A stretch of 13,950 bases of DNA from the NCBI GenBank assembly GCA_002313795.1, contig DCCL01000065.1, positions 1-13,950 of the forward strand. Direction: 5' to 3'. The notes beneath the pieces are model-generated. The model saw nothing but the letters and a program-made list of their open reading frames with translations. It did not search any database and was not told the DNA's origin. The position numbers and the translations under genes were made by a program. This document shows positions 6,786 to 13,950 of the stretch, piece by piece; within the stretch, counting starts at the first letter, position 1, and each line of letters begins with the position of its first letter. The stretch comes from Faecalibacterium prausnitzii (GTDB lineage Bacteria; Bacillota; Clostridia; Oscillospirales; Ruminococcaceae).

Positions 6786-7928
6786 ATGAAAAACACCTTT
6801 GGCAGTGCGCTGGCGCTGACCATCTTCGGCGAGAGCCATGGCCGGGCCGTGGGCAGTGTGCTGGACGGCATGGCCGCAGGGGTTCCGGTGGACGAAGCCT
6901 TCATCGCCTCCTGCATGGATAAGCGCCGGGCCCGGGGCGACGGCCTTTCCACCGCCCGGGTGGAGGCCGACCGGGTGCAGCTGCTCTCCGGTGTGGTGAA
7001 CGGCCACACCACCGGCACCGCCATCGCTCTGATGATCGAGAATCAGAACACCCGCAGCGGCGATTACGCCAAGACGGCCGACCTGCTCCGCCCCGGCCAC
7101 GCGGACTATACCGCCTATGCCAAATACCACGGCTTTCAGGATGCCCGGGGCGGCGGACACTTCTCGGGCCGGGTGACGGCGGCACTGGTGGCAGGCGGCA
7201 GCATCGTGCTGGGCGCGCTGAACCGTGCCGGCATCGACATCGCCACCCACATCGGCCGGTGCGCCGGGGTCTCCGATACCCCCTTTGCACTGGATGACCC
7301 CGCCGCGCTGGCCGCACAGGTCAGCGTTCTGGAGAGCGGGGGAGACGGTTTCGCCCTGCTGGACGCATCGGTGGAAGAGCCTATGAAGACCGCCATCCGC
7401 GCCGCCGGGGCCGAGGGCGACAGCGTGGGCGGTATCCTTGAGACGGCCATCCTCGGCCTGCCTGCCGGAGTGGGCGAACCCTACTTTGACAGTGTGGAGA
7501 GCCTGCTCTCCCATATGGCCTTTTCAGTGCCCGCCGTCAAGGGCATCGAGTTCGGCACCGGCTTCGGCTTTGCCGACCTGAAGGGCTCCGAGGCCAACGA
7601 TGCCTTCCGGATGCAGGGCGGCAGCATCGTGACCGAGACCAACCACAACGCGGGCATCAACGGCGGCATCGCCAACGGGATGCCGGTGGTGTTCCGCACC
7701 GTGGTCAAGCCCACCCCCAGCATCTACAAGGAGCAGGAGACGGTGGACTATATCGCAAAGAAGGACGCAGAGCTGTCCATTCAGGGCCGCCATGACCCCT
7801 GCATCGTGCCGAGAGCGGCCATCGTCCAGACCTGCGCCGCCGCGCTGGCTGTGGGCGACCTGCTCACCGCCCGCTACGGCACGGCGTGGATGGAACAGCC
7901 CACCAGCTACCGCAAGGAGGGGTTCTGA
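6786..7928 (+). CDS. aroC: Chorismate synthase
   Basis: This 380-residue enzyme makes chorismate from EPSP with reduced FMN as cofactor, the last common step. The N-terminal signature FGESHGRAVGSVLDG, the RPGHADYTAYAKY segment with the active-site His, the GGGHFSGR loop, the NHNAGINGGIANGMPV region and the C-terminal GRHDPCIVPRA signature are all intact. Length and order match clostridial chorismate synthases. The ATG lies 3 bp after aroB and is served by GGAGG at the end of aroB. It comes before the genes for earlier steps, so operon order does not follow pathway order. The flavin reductase it may need is not encoded nearby. Confidence 0.97.
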   Translation: MKNTFGSALALTIFGESHGRAVGSVLDGMAAGVPVDEAFIASCMDKRRARGDGLSTARVEADRVQLLSGVVNGHTTGTAIALMIENQNTRSGDYAKTADLLRPGHADYTAYAKYHGFQDARGGGHFSGRVTAALVAGGSIVLGALNRAGIDIATHIGRCAGVSDTPFALDDPAALAAQVSVLESGGDGFALLDASVEEPMKTAIRAAGAEGDSVGGILETAILGLPAGVGEPYFDSVESLLSHMAFSVPAVKGIEFGTGFGFADLKGSEANDAFRMQGGSIVTETNHNAGINGGIANGMPVVFRTVVKPTPSIYKEQETVDYIAKKDAELSIQGRHDPCIVPRAAIVQTCAAALAVGDLLTARYGTAWMEQPTSYRKEGF

Positions 7929-7930
7929 AG

Positions 7931-9193
7931 ATGGAATACGGACTCATTGGCTCCCGTCTGGGACATTCCTACTCCAAGATCATCCATGAGATGCTCTGCG
8001 GCTACCACTATGACCTCTGCCCTCTTCCCACCGAGGCGGACGCCCGAGCGTTCCTCACCCGGCGGCAGTTCCGGGCCATCAACGTCACCATCCCCTATAA
8101 GCGGCTGGTGATGGAATACTGCACCTACATCGACCCACGGGCCAAGGCCATCGGGGCCGTGAACACTGTGGTGAATAAGAACGGCCTGCTCTACGGCTAC
8201 AACACCGATTACATGGGCTTTGCCCACCTGTGCGAGGCCCATGGCGTAGACTTCAAGGGGAAGACGGTCCTCATCCTCGGCACCGGCGGCACCCACAACA
8301 CCACCAGCGCCGTGGCCCGGGATAAGGGCGCGGCCAGGCTCCTCACTGTCAGCCGGACCCCGGATGCGGCGAAGGGCCAGCTCTCCTATGAGCAGGCTGT
8401 AACCAGCGGAGCATCCATCGTCATCAATACCACCCCTGCCGGAATGTACCCCAATGTGGGAGTGTGCAGTCTGGACGTGGCAGCAATGCCCGGTCTGGAA
8501 GCGGTGCTGGACGTGGTGTATAACCCGGATAAGACGGAGCTCGTCCTCCGGGCCGAAGAAGCCGGGGTGCCGGTGGCTGTGGGCGGGCTTGAGATGCTGG
8601 TGGCCCAGGCCGTGTATGCCGCCGAATACTTCCTCGACCGGAAATTCGACGACGCAGCCGGGGAGATCCGGCGCATCACTGCCGCCCTCCGGCGGGACAC
8701 CCTCAATGTGGCCCTCATCGGGATGCCTTCCTGCGGCAAATCCACCGTGGGCCGGGCACTGGCCGAAAAGCTGGGCAAGAAGTTTATCGACCTCGATGAG
8801 GAGATCGTCAGGGCCGATGGCCGCAGCATCCCGGACATCTTTGCCGCAGAGGGCGAGGACGGCTTCCGGGCAAAGGAATCGGAGCAGACGGCCCGCTTCG
8901 CCAAGGAGGGCCGACAGCTCATCTCCTGCGGCGGCGGCATCGTCAAGCGGCCCGGGAATATCCGCGCTCTGCACCAGAACGGTGTGGTGCTCTTCCTTGA
9001 CCGGCCTCTGGATGCGCTGACGGTGGGAGGCGGACGGCCCCTCTCTTCCAGCACCGAGGCCCTGAAAAAGATGGAGGCGGAGCGCCGCCCCCTGTATCTG
9101 GCGGCAGCAGATGCTGTGATCCCCAACAGCGGCACCGTTGAGGATGCCGTGACCGCCGCAATGGAGGCTCTGGATGAAATTTTTAGTCATTAA
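7931..9193 (+). CDS. aroE/aroK: Fused shikimate dehydrogenase - shikimate kinase
   Basis: One 420-residue chain carries two consecutive pathway enzymes. Residues 1-250 are shikimate dehydrogenase: the shikimate-binding GHSYSKIIH loop (Ser13, Ser15), catalytic Lys57 in NVTIPYK and Asp93 in YNTDYMGF, the NADPH-binding turn LGTGGT at 116-121 and Gln226 near the end. Residues about 256-420 are shikimate kinase: P-loop GMPSCGKST at 264-272, FIDLDEEI with Asp287 and Asp289, EDGFRAKES, the SCGGGIV loop, GGRPLS of the short clostridial lid, and RRPLY. The linker is short and there is no stop or frameshift between the halves. The ATG at 7931 has AAGGAGG 10 bases upstream; a longer start inside aroC lacks one. 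The 3' end overlaps aroQ by 20 bp. The fusion would place dehydroshikimate reduction and shikimate phosphorylation on one protein. Confidence 0.95.
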   Translation: MEYGLIGSRLGHSYSKIIHEMLCGYHYDLCPLPTEADARAFLTRRQFRAINVTIPYKRLVMEYCTYIDPRAKAIGAVNTVVNKNGLLYGYNTDYMGFAHLCEAHGVDFKGKTVLILGTGGTHNTTSAVARDKGAARLLTVSRTPDAAKGQLSYEQAVTSGASIVINTTPAGMYPNVGVCSLDVAAMPGLEAVLDVVYNPDKTELVLRAEEAGVPVAVGGLEMLVAQAVYAAEYFLDRKFDDAAGEIRRITAALRRDTLNVALIGMPSCGKSTVGRALAEKLGKKFIDLDEEIVRADGRSIPDIFAAEGEDGFRAKESEQTARFAKEGRQLISCGGGIVKRPGNIRALHQNGVVLFLDRPLDALTVGGGRPLSSSTEALKKMEAERRPLYLAAADAVIPNSGTVEDAVTAAMEALDEIFSH

Positions 9194-9638
9194 CGGCCCC
9201 AACCTCAACCTGATGCACTTCACTGAAAAGGGCGTGGCCGGTCAGCTGGATTACAGCGGCCTGCTGGACTATCTCGAGCTCTGCTGCACCCAGATGGGCA
9301 TCGAGGTGGAATTCTTCCAGTCCAACCATGAAGGCGACCTCATCGATGAGATCCAGTCTGCCCCGGGCCGGGCCGACGGCATCATCCTGAACCCCGGCGG
9401 CTACGCCCACTACAGTGTGGCTATTCTGGACGCTCTCCGCATCTGCGGGGTGCCCGCTGTGGAAGTGCTGCTGGATGAGCCGGACGAGCACGAGCCGTTC
9501 CGGAAAACGGATGTGGTATCCTTCGGCTGTCAGGGCCATTTCGTGGGCGAGGGCATCAGCGGCTACCTTCACGCAGCCGCCTACCTTGCACAGCTGCTCC
9601 GTCTGGACGGCAGTGCACATACACATCTGGTCATGTGA
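9174..9638 (+). CDS. aroQ: Type II 3-dehydroquinate dehydratase homologue with altered catalytic residues
   Basis: This 154-residue protein has the flavodoxin-like fold signature of type II dehydroquinase: NGPNLNL, FFQSNHEG, ILNPGGYAHYSVAILDAL, VEV and GISGYLHAAAYL. Family members turn 3-dehydroquinate into 3-dehydroshikimate. Aligned with the M. tuberculosis enzyme (numbers from memory, constant offset of 2 with no gaps in the compared segments), the substrate ligands Asn10, Asn73, His79, Glu97 and Arg110 are kept. The catalytic Tyr24 is Ala22, Arg19 is Thr17, His101 is Leu99, and the following ISN is LDE. So the fold is kept but the known chemistry is not. The ATG has GGAGG 6 bases upstream and the gene overlaps the aroE-aroK stop by 20 bp, so it is co-translated with the pathway. 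It is the only candidate for this step in the window. Family confidence is high; activity is doubtful. Confidence 0.88.
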   Translation: MKFLVINGPNLNLMHFTEKGVAGQLDYSGLLDYLELCCTQMGIEVEFFQSNHEGDLIDEIQSAPGRADGIILNPGGYAHYSVAILDALRICGVPAVEVLLDEPDEHEPFRKTDVVSFGCQGHFVGEGISGYLHAAAYLAQLLRLDGSAHTHLVM

Positions 9639-9760
9639 CTTTTCCGATGCGGCGGGGGCTGCCCCGCACATCGGTATCGATATGCCGCAAAAAAGCGCGC
9701 TGCGGCGGCGCGGAACATTTCAAGAAAAAATCAAAACGAACAGGAAGGGACGTAAATTCA
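9639..9760 (+). other. 122-bp intra-operon gap with a strong hairpin
   Basis: This is the only sizeable gap within the operon. CCGATG (9644-9649) pairs with CATCGG (9669-9674), and inside it GCGGGG (9652-9657) pairs with CCCCGC (9662-9667) across a GCTG loop, leaving small bulges. No T-run follows, so it is not a classical terminator. A weaker GCCGC/GCGGC stem lies near 9684-9705. An A-rich stretch and GGAAGGGA then lead to aroF. I see no convincing promoter. An RNA-stability, processing or attenuation role is possible. Confidence 0.5.
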
Positions 9761-10777
9761 ATGATCATCTCTACCAAAAAGGGTACTCCCAAAGAGGAAC
9801 TCGAAAAGATCGTAGACAAATTTGAAAAGCAGGGCCTTGATGTGACCCTCATCACCGGAAAGGATTATAACGTGTTCGGTCTGGTGGGCGACACCACCAA
9901 GATCGACGAGCGGGATGTGCTGGCCAACCCCTGGATCGACAATGTGACCCGTGTTTCTGCTCCCTACAAGCGGGCCAACCGCCTGTTCCACCCGGCAGAT
10001 TCCGTCATCGACTGCAGCGGCGTCAAGATCGGCGGCAAGGAGAAGATCGCCGTCATGGCAGGCCCCTGCAGCATCGAGAGCGACGAGCAGGCTCTGCGCA
10101 TCGCACAGGGCGTCAAGGCCGGCGGTGCCACCCTCTTCCGGGGCGGCGCTTACAAGCCCCGCACCTCTCCTTACTCCTTCCAGGGCCTTGAGACCGAGGG
10201 CATCCTTGCCATGGTGAAGGCCCGCGAGGCCACCGGCCTGCCCATCGTCTCCGAGCTGATGAGCGAAGACCGCATCCCCGAGTTCGAGGAATATGTGGAT
10301 GTGGTGCAGATCGGTGCCCGCAATATGCAGAACTTCCAGCTGCTGAAGGCTGTGGGCAAGATGCACAAGCCCGTGCTCCTCAAGCGCGGCCTCTGCAATA
10401 CCATCGAGGAGTGGATCATGAGCGCCGAGTACATCATGGCCGGCGGCAACGAGCAGGTCATCCTCTGCGAGCGCGGCATCCGCACCTTTGAGAAGTACAC
10501 CCGCAACACTCTCGACCTCTCCGCTGTGCCCATCATCCACGAGAAGACCCACCTGCCCGTCATCGTGGACCCCAGCCATGCCACCGGCAAGGCCAATCTA
10601 GTGGAGCCCATGATGATCGCCGCCGTGGCCGCCGGTGCAGACGGCCTTGAGGTGGAAGTGCACTATGATCCCCCTCACGCATGGAGCGACGGCGCACAGT
10701 GCCTGACTCCGGACGCCTTTGCACAGGCCATGGCAAAGTGCCGTCAGGTGGCATGGGCCATCGGCCGGGATATGTAA
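9761..10777 (+). CDS. aroF: 3-deoxy-7-phosphoheptulonate (DAHP) synthase, type I-beta with N-terminal regulatory domain
   Basis: This 338-residue enzyme condenses phosphoenolpyruvate and erythrose 4-phosphate, the entry step of the pathway. Residues 1-70 form a ferredoxin-like domain of the kind that mediates feedback by aromatic amino acids in the Thermotoga-type enzyme. The TIM-barrel catalytic part shows AGPCSIES (metal ligand Cys103), RGGAYKPRTSPYSFQG, GARNMQNF, LLKRG, DPSHATG (metal ligand His) and the LEVEVHYDPPHAWSDGAQ segment (metal ligands Glu and Asp). The ATG at 9761 has GGAAGGGA 10 bases upstream; a longer in-frame start would add 42 residues translated from the hairpin gap and match nothing in the family. 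Being separated from aroQ by 122 bp, it is the one gene whose expression could be adjusted apart from its upstream partners. Confidence 0.96.
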   Translation: MIISTKKGTPKEELEKIVDKFEKQGLDVTLITGKDYNVFGLVGDTTKIDERDVLANPWIDNVTRVSAPYKRANRLFHPADSVIDCSGVKIGGKEKIAVMAGPCSIESDEQALRIAQGVKAGGATLFRGGAYKPRTSPYSFQGLETEGILAMVKAREATGLPIVSELMSEDRIPEFEEYVDVVQIGARNMQNFQLLKAVGKMHKPVLLKRGLCNTIEEWIMSAEYIMAGGNEQVILCERGIRTFEKYTRNTLDLSAVPIIHEKTHLPVIVDPSHATGKANLVEPMMIAAVAAGADGLEVEVHYDPPHAWSDGAQCLTPDAFAQAMAKCRQVAWAIGRDM

Positions 10778-10802
10778 TGACTCTGCAAAGGAGCTTCTGT
10801 TC

Positions 10803-12077
10803 ATGAACGTTACCATTCACGCCCCGGGCCGGGTGGGCGGCAGCATCACGGCCCCGCCCAGCAAGAGCATGGCCCACCGGGCTGTACTCTGCGCAGCACT
10901 GGCAAAAGGCACCTCCCACATCGGGAACCTTGAGTTCAGCAAGGACATCTCGGCTACCCTCTCGGCGGCCGGACAGCTCTGCGCAAAAGTGCAGACCGGC
11001 CCGGACAGCGCCGTGGTGGAGGGTCTGGGCCGTTTCCTGCCTGTCGGCGCCCCGGTGGACTGCTGCGAGAGCGGCAGCACCCTGCGGTTCCTCATCCCCA
11101 TTGCCAGCCTCACCGGACAGGCTGTCACCTTTGTGGGCCGGGGGCGGCTGATGGAGCGGCCCCAGTCGGTGTACGAAGGGTTATACCGGGAGCAGTCTCT
11201 CCGGTTCGAACAGTCTGCAGAGGGCCTGACCGTGGAGGGCCGGCTGAAAAGCGGCGAATATGAGCTGGCAGGCAATGTGTCCAGCCAGTTCATCAGTGGC
11301 CTGCTTTTCGCTCTGCCGCTTCTGGCCGGGGACAGCACCCTGCACCTCATCCCTCCGGTGGAGAGCCGCAGCTATATCGAGATGACCCGGGCGGCACAGC
11401 GCCGGTTTGGCGTCGAGAGCCGCTGGCAGGATAAAAATACTCTCTTTATCCCCGGAGGACAGAGCTATACCCCCTGCGATTACACCGTAGAGGGCGATTA
11501 CAGTCAGGCTGCTTTCCCGGCAGTGTTGGGGGCTGTGCAGGGCGGCGTGACCATCACCGGCCTTGCTGCGGATACATTGCAGGGCGACGCGGCCATCCTT
11601 GACATCCTCCGCCGCTGCGGAGCAGAGTTCCGCACCACGGAACAGGGCATCGTGTTTGAGAAAGCGCCGCTCCACGGTACTGACATCGACCTTGCGGACT
11701 GCCCTGACCTTGGCCCCGTGCTGATGGTGCTGGGCCTGCTCTGCGAGGGCACCACCATCATCCGGAATGCGGAACGCCTCCGCATCAAGGAGAGCGACCG
11801 CATCGCGGCCATGGAAGCGGAACTGCGGGCCTGCGGCGGCCTGCTGGAGAGCGAGGGCGGCACCATCACCATCCACGGCTGTGCCGGACGGCTCCATGCG
11901 CCTGCCGCACCGCTCCACGGCCACAACGACCACCGGGTGGTCATGAGCCTTTCGGTGCTGGCGCTGGCGGCAGGGCTCACCCTTTCCATCGACGATGCCG
12001 AGGCCGTGCAGAAGAGCTGGCCCCATTTCTTTGAAGCCATCAAGCCATTGGGTGCGGAGGTAGAATATGCTGGATAA
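10803..12077 (+). CDS. aroA: 3-phosphoshikimate 1-carboxyvinyltransferase (EPSP synthase)
   Basis: This 424-residue enzyme joins phosphoenolpyruvate to shikimate 3-phosphate. Key segments are PPSKSMAHRAVL (Lys21, Ser22, Arg26), CESGSTLRFLIP (88-99), SSQFISGLL, EGDYSQAAF, CPDLGPVL with the catalytic Asp, RIKESDRIAAME and GHNDHRVVMS. In the segment that contacts glyphosate in E. coli (GTAMRP) this protein reads GSTLRF, so Thr97 is Ser and Pro101 is Phe by position; this variant is seen in other Clostridia and glyphosate response cannot be predicted from it. The ATG at 10803 has AAAGGAG 9 bases upstream. The start is 25 bp after aroF, and the 3' end overlaps tyrA by 11 bp. Confidence 0.96.
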   Translation: MNVTIHAPGRVGGSITAPPSKSMAHRAVLCAALAKGTSHIGNLEFSKDISATLSAAGQLCAKVQTGPDSAVVEGLGRFLPVGAPVDCCESGSTLRFLIPIASLTGQAVTFVGRGRLMERPQSVYEGLYREQSLRFEQSAEGLTVEGRLKSGEYELAGNVSSQFISGLLFALPLLAGDSTLHLIPPVESRSYIEMTRAAQRRFGVESRWQDKNTLFIPGGQSYTPCDYTVEGDYSQAAFPAVLGAVQGGVTITGLAADTLQGDAAILDILRRCGAEFRTTEQGIVFEKAPLHGTDIDLADCPDLGPVLMVLGLLCEGTTIIRNAERLRIKESDRIAAMEAELRACGGLLESEGGTITIHGCAGRLHAPAAPLHGHNDHRVVMSLSVLALAAGLTLSIDDAEAVQKSWPHFFEAIKPLGAEVEYAG

Positions 12078-12927
12078 ATCGAAGCGTTATCTTGTGGTGG
12101 GCCTGGGCCTGCTGGGCGGAAAATACGCCCTTGAGCTCTCAAAGGCCGGGTTCCATGTGGACGGCATCAACCGCAGCGAGGGCCACCTGCAGTATGCCCT
12201 CGACCACGGCTATATCGCCAGCGGCAAGACCCACGATTTCGAAGACCTCATCCGGCAGGCTGACCACATCATTCTCGGCCTCTATCCTACGGCCCTGCTG
12301 GACTGGTTCAAGACTTACGGCCATTTCATCAGGCCCGGCTGCATCTTCACCGATGTCTCCGGCGTCAAGACCGGCCTTGTGGAGCCGGTGCAGGCCATGT
12401 GCCCGGAGGGCGTGGAGTTCATCGCCAGCCACCCCATGGCGGGCCGGGAGACTTCCAGCGTCGAGCACGCAGCCGAGGTCAATTTTGCCCCCGCCAACTT
12501 CATCATCACCCCCACTGAGAAGAATACCCCGGAGGGCATCCAGTGGGCAAAAGAGCTGGCCGAGGTGCTGGGCTTCCGCCACATCTGCACTCTGACGGTG
12601 CAGGAGCACGATAAGATGATCGGTTATGTCAGCCAGCTCTGCCACGCCATCGCGGTCAGCCTGATGTGCGCCAACGATAACTCCTCCCTCTGCGAGTATA
12701 CGGGCGATTCTTTCCGGGACCTGACCCGCATTGCGCGCATCAACGATAAAATGTGGGCGGAACTCTTCCTCTGGAACAAGAAGAACCTCATCGAGGAGAT
12801 CGACCAGTTCGACTCGGCGCTGCTCCAGATGCGGGATGCCCTTGTGCTCGATGACCGGGACAAACTGGAAGAGATGTTCCGCCTTTCCACCCAGCGCCGC
12901 GCCGCGTTCGACAAGAAGGACTCGTGA
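12067..12927 (+). CDS. tyrA: Prephenate dehydrogenase
   Basis: This 286-residue enzyme oxidatively decarboxylates prephenate to 4-hydroxyphenylpyruvate, the committed tyrosine step. It has the NAD-binding VVGLGLLGGKYAL turn near the N-terminus, DVSGVKTGL, SHPMAGRE with the conserved His, HDKMIGYVSQLCHAIA, and FRDLTRIA with the prephenate-binding Arg. The protein ends after the helical dimer domain: there is no C-terminal ACT domain and no chorismate mutase domain. Feedback by tyrosine through ACT is therefore not expected, and its prephenate must come from the PheA mutase or a mutase outside the window. The ATG is embedded in the last codons of aroA, with GGAGG 6 bases upstream, giving an 11-bp overlap. 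Confidence 0.95.
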   Translation: MLDKSKRYLVVGLGLLGGKYALELSKAGFHVDGINRSEGHLQYALDHGYIASGKTHDFEDLIRQADHIILGLYPTALLDWFKTYGHFIRPGCIFTDVSGVKTGLVEPVQAMCPEGVEFIASHPMAGRETSSVEHAAEVNFAPANFIITPTEKNTPEGIQWAKELAEVLGFRHICTLTVQEHDKMIGYVSQLCHAIAVSLMCANDNSSLCEYTGDSFRDLTRIARINDKMWAELFLWNKKNLIEEIDQFDSALLQMRDALVLDDRDKLEEMFRLSTQRRAAFDKKDS

Positions 12928-12945
12928 CCGAAAAGGAGGCCGCCC

Positions 12946-13914
12946 ATGCCCAAGCAGGAAGGACAGAAATCCAAGCTGTTGGCGCTGCTGCGCATCTTTG
13001 AGCAGCAGACCGATGAGGAACATCTGCTGAACGTGCCCCAGCTGGTGGAGCTGCTGGCCCGGCAGGGCATCCTCTGTGAGCGCAAGAGCGTGTACAGTGA
13101 TATCGATGCCCTCAACGCACTGGGCTATGATATCCGGCTCCGCCGGGGCCGCAGCGGCGGCTACTGGATGGCGACCCGTCCTTTTGAACTGGCAGAACTC
13201 AAGCTGCTGGTGGACGCCGTGCAGTCCAGCCGGGTCATCTCCAAGACGGCCAGCGATAAGCTCATCCACAAGCTGGAGGGGCTGGCGTCCCAGTATCAGG
13301 GCAGCCAGCTCCAGCGTCAGGTCTATGTGGATGGCCGGCCCAAGAGCGGCAACAAAGACCTGCCCTACAGCGTGGACGCCCTCTTCACCGCCATCAACAC
13401 CGGAAAGATGGTGCGCTTTCACTACAAAAAGGCGGGCCGTCCGGCCCCCTATACCATCAGCCCCTGGCAGATGGCATGGGAGAATGGCTGCTATTACCTC
13501 ATCGCCTATCAGGACGAAAAGCAGCCGGTGGGCATCCGGCATTACCGGGTGGATAAAATGGCGGGTGTCACCGTTCTGGATATGCCCCGCCGGGGCAAAG
13601 AGCAGTTTGCCGACCTCGACCTGCCCGCCTACCTGAAAAAGCATTTCCAGATGTTCGGCGGGCCGGAGTACCGGGTCACTCTGCGGTGCACTTCTGACCT
13701 GGAAAACGCCATGCGGGAACGGTTCGGTGCCTCGCCCATCTTTGTACCGGAAGGGAAGGGATACTTCCACTTTGATGTGCCGGTCTGCGTCAGCGACCAG
13801 TTCTACGGCTGGGTCTGCGGCTTCGGCGGCAAGGTGGAGGTCGCAGCCCCCGCGGAGGTGCGGAACGGCTTGCGGGAACTGAATGAGAAACTGGTGCAGA
13901 TGCATCAGGGATAA
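12946..13914 (+). CDS. WYL-domain transcriptional regulator (HTH-WYL-WCX)
   Basis: This 322-residue protein has an N-terminal winged helix (about 8-75; LLNVPQLVELLA, then the recognition-type helix ERKSVYSDIDALNALGYDI and the wing RRGRSGGYWM). The middle WYL domain (about 140-215) has YTISPWQMAWENGCYYLIAY and GIRHYRVDKM, with the name motif reading YYL. A WCX-like C-terminal region follows (about 235-320). WYL proteins bind small ligands or nucleic acid and often control the genes beside them. It is last in the aromatic operon, 18 bp after tyrA with AAAAGGAGG 6 bases before the ATG, so it is co-transcribed and could regulate the operon in response to an aromatic metabolite. That role is inferred from position only; it might act elsewhere. 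Confidence 0.88.
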   Translation: MPKQEGQKSKLLALLRIFEQQTDEEHLLNVPQLVELLARQGILCERKSVYSDIDALNALGYDIRLRRGRSGGYWMATRPFELAELKLLVDAVQSSRVISKTASDKLIHKLEGLASQYQGSQLQRQVYVDGRPKSGNKDLPYSVDALFTAINTGKMVRFHYKKAGRPAPYTISPWQMAWENGCYYLIAYQDEKQPVGIRHYRVDKMAGVTVLDMPRRGKEQFADLDLPAYLKKHFQMFGGPEYRVTLRCTSDLENAMRERFGASPIFVPEGKGYFHFDVPVCVSDQFYGWVCGFGGKVEVAAPAEVRNGLRELNEKLVQMHQG

Positions 13915-13921
13915 GAGCAAC

Positions 13922-13950
13922 AAAAAAGGGGCTGTTGCAAAATGGTGCAA
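13922..13950. terminator. Probable intrinsic terminator cut by the right edge
   Basis: AAAAAAGGGGCTGTTGCA is followed by a six-base loop (AAATGG) and TGCAA, which pairs with the TTGCA before the loop; the window ends there. If the stem continues, the missing bases would be CAGCCCC and then a T-run, giving a two-way terminator 8 bp after the WYL gene. Only five base pairs are actually visible. Confidence 0.55.

Noticed and set aside
5634..7514. 626-codon minus-strand open frame
   Set aside because: It covers pheA, aroB and aroC on the opposite strand, all of which have intact motifs; the product is His/Gly/Ala-rich with no recognisable domain.
7886..7930. Upstream start for the aroE-aroK fusion inside aroC
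   Set aside because: No ribosome site; the ATG at 7931 has AAGGAGG and starts exactly where shikimate dehydrogenases normally begin.
7907..9223. 438-codon minus-strand open frame
   Set aside because: Antisense to the aroE-aroK fusion, which has catalytic motifs throughout.
9635..9760. Longer N-terminus for the DAHP synthase
   Set aside because: The extra 42 residues come from the hairpin-bearing gap, match nothing in the family, and the ATG at 9761 has its own ribosome site.
12139..13950. 603-codon minus-strand open frame
   Set aside because: Antisense to tyrA and the WYL gene, with composition typical of a shadow frame.
13928..13950. GGGGCTGTTGCAAAATG as the terminal repeat of an insertion sequence
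   Set aside because: The string resembles IS ends, but the self-complementary TTGCA/TGCAA around a short loop right after a stop codon fits a terminator better; no transposase is visible.

Overview
The window looks like chromosomal DNA from a GC-rich, gut-type Clostridia relative, most like Faecalibacterium or another member of the Oscillospiraceae/Ruminococcaceae. This rests on protein style, strong AGGAGG ribosome binding sites, GC-rich codon use and clostridial versions of the shikimate enzymes. It is an inference; no rRNA or other marker gene is present. I see no mobile element, tRNA, rRNA or CRISPR array.

Left block (1-2526, minus strand): three genes read leftward from a promoter at about 2627-2655. 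They encode a DUF624/YesL-like membrane protein, a C39-peptidase-like protein that seems to have lost its catalytic Cys and His, and the N-terminal part of a cytidylate kinase-like protein that runs off the left edge.

Middle block (2714-4514, plus strand): a divergent extended -10 promoter drives plsC (lysophospholipid acyltransferase), a single-pass membrane-anchored protein of unknown function, and a 55-residue small protein. A perfect 14-bp-stem intrinsic terminator closes the unit.

Right block (4585-13914, plus strand): a tightly packed aromatic amino acid operon behind a good promoter: pheA (chorismate mutase-prephenate dehydratase-ACT), aroB, aroC, an aroE-aroK fusion, an aroQ homologue, aroF (type I-beta DAHP synthase), aroA, tyrA and a WYL-domain regulator. 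The set covers all seven shikimate steps by homology plus the phenylalanine and tyrosine branches; no tryptophan genes or final aminotransferase are present. Most junctions overlap or are under 20 bp, so translation is probably coupled. The exception is a 122-bp gap before aroF that holds a strong hairpin. What appears to be half of another terminator hairpin is cut by the right edge.

The most notable point is the aroQ product. It aligns with type II dehydroquinases without gaps over the compared regions, yet has Ala, Thr and Leu where the family has its catalytic Tyr, Arg and His. Either dehydroquinate dehydration is done by another enzyme, or this is a divergent subfamily with a different mechanism or role.
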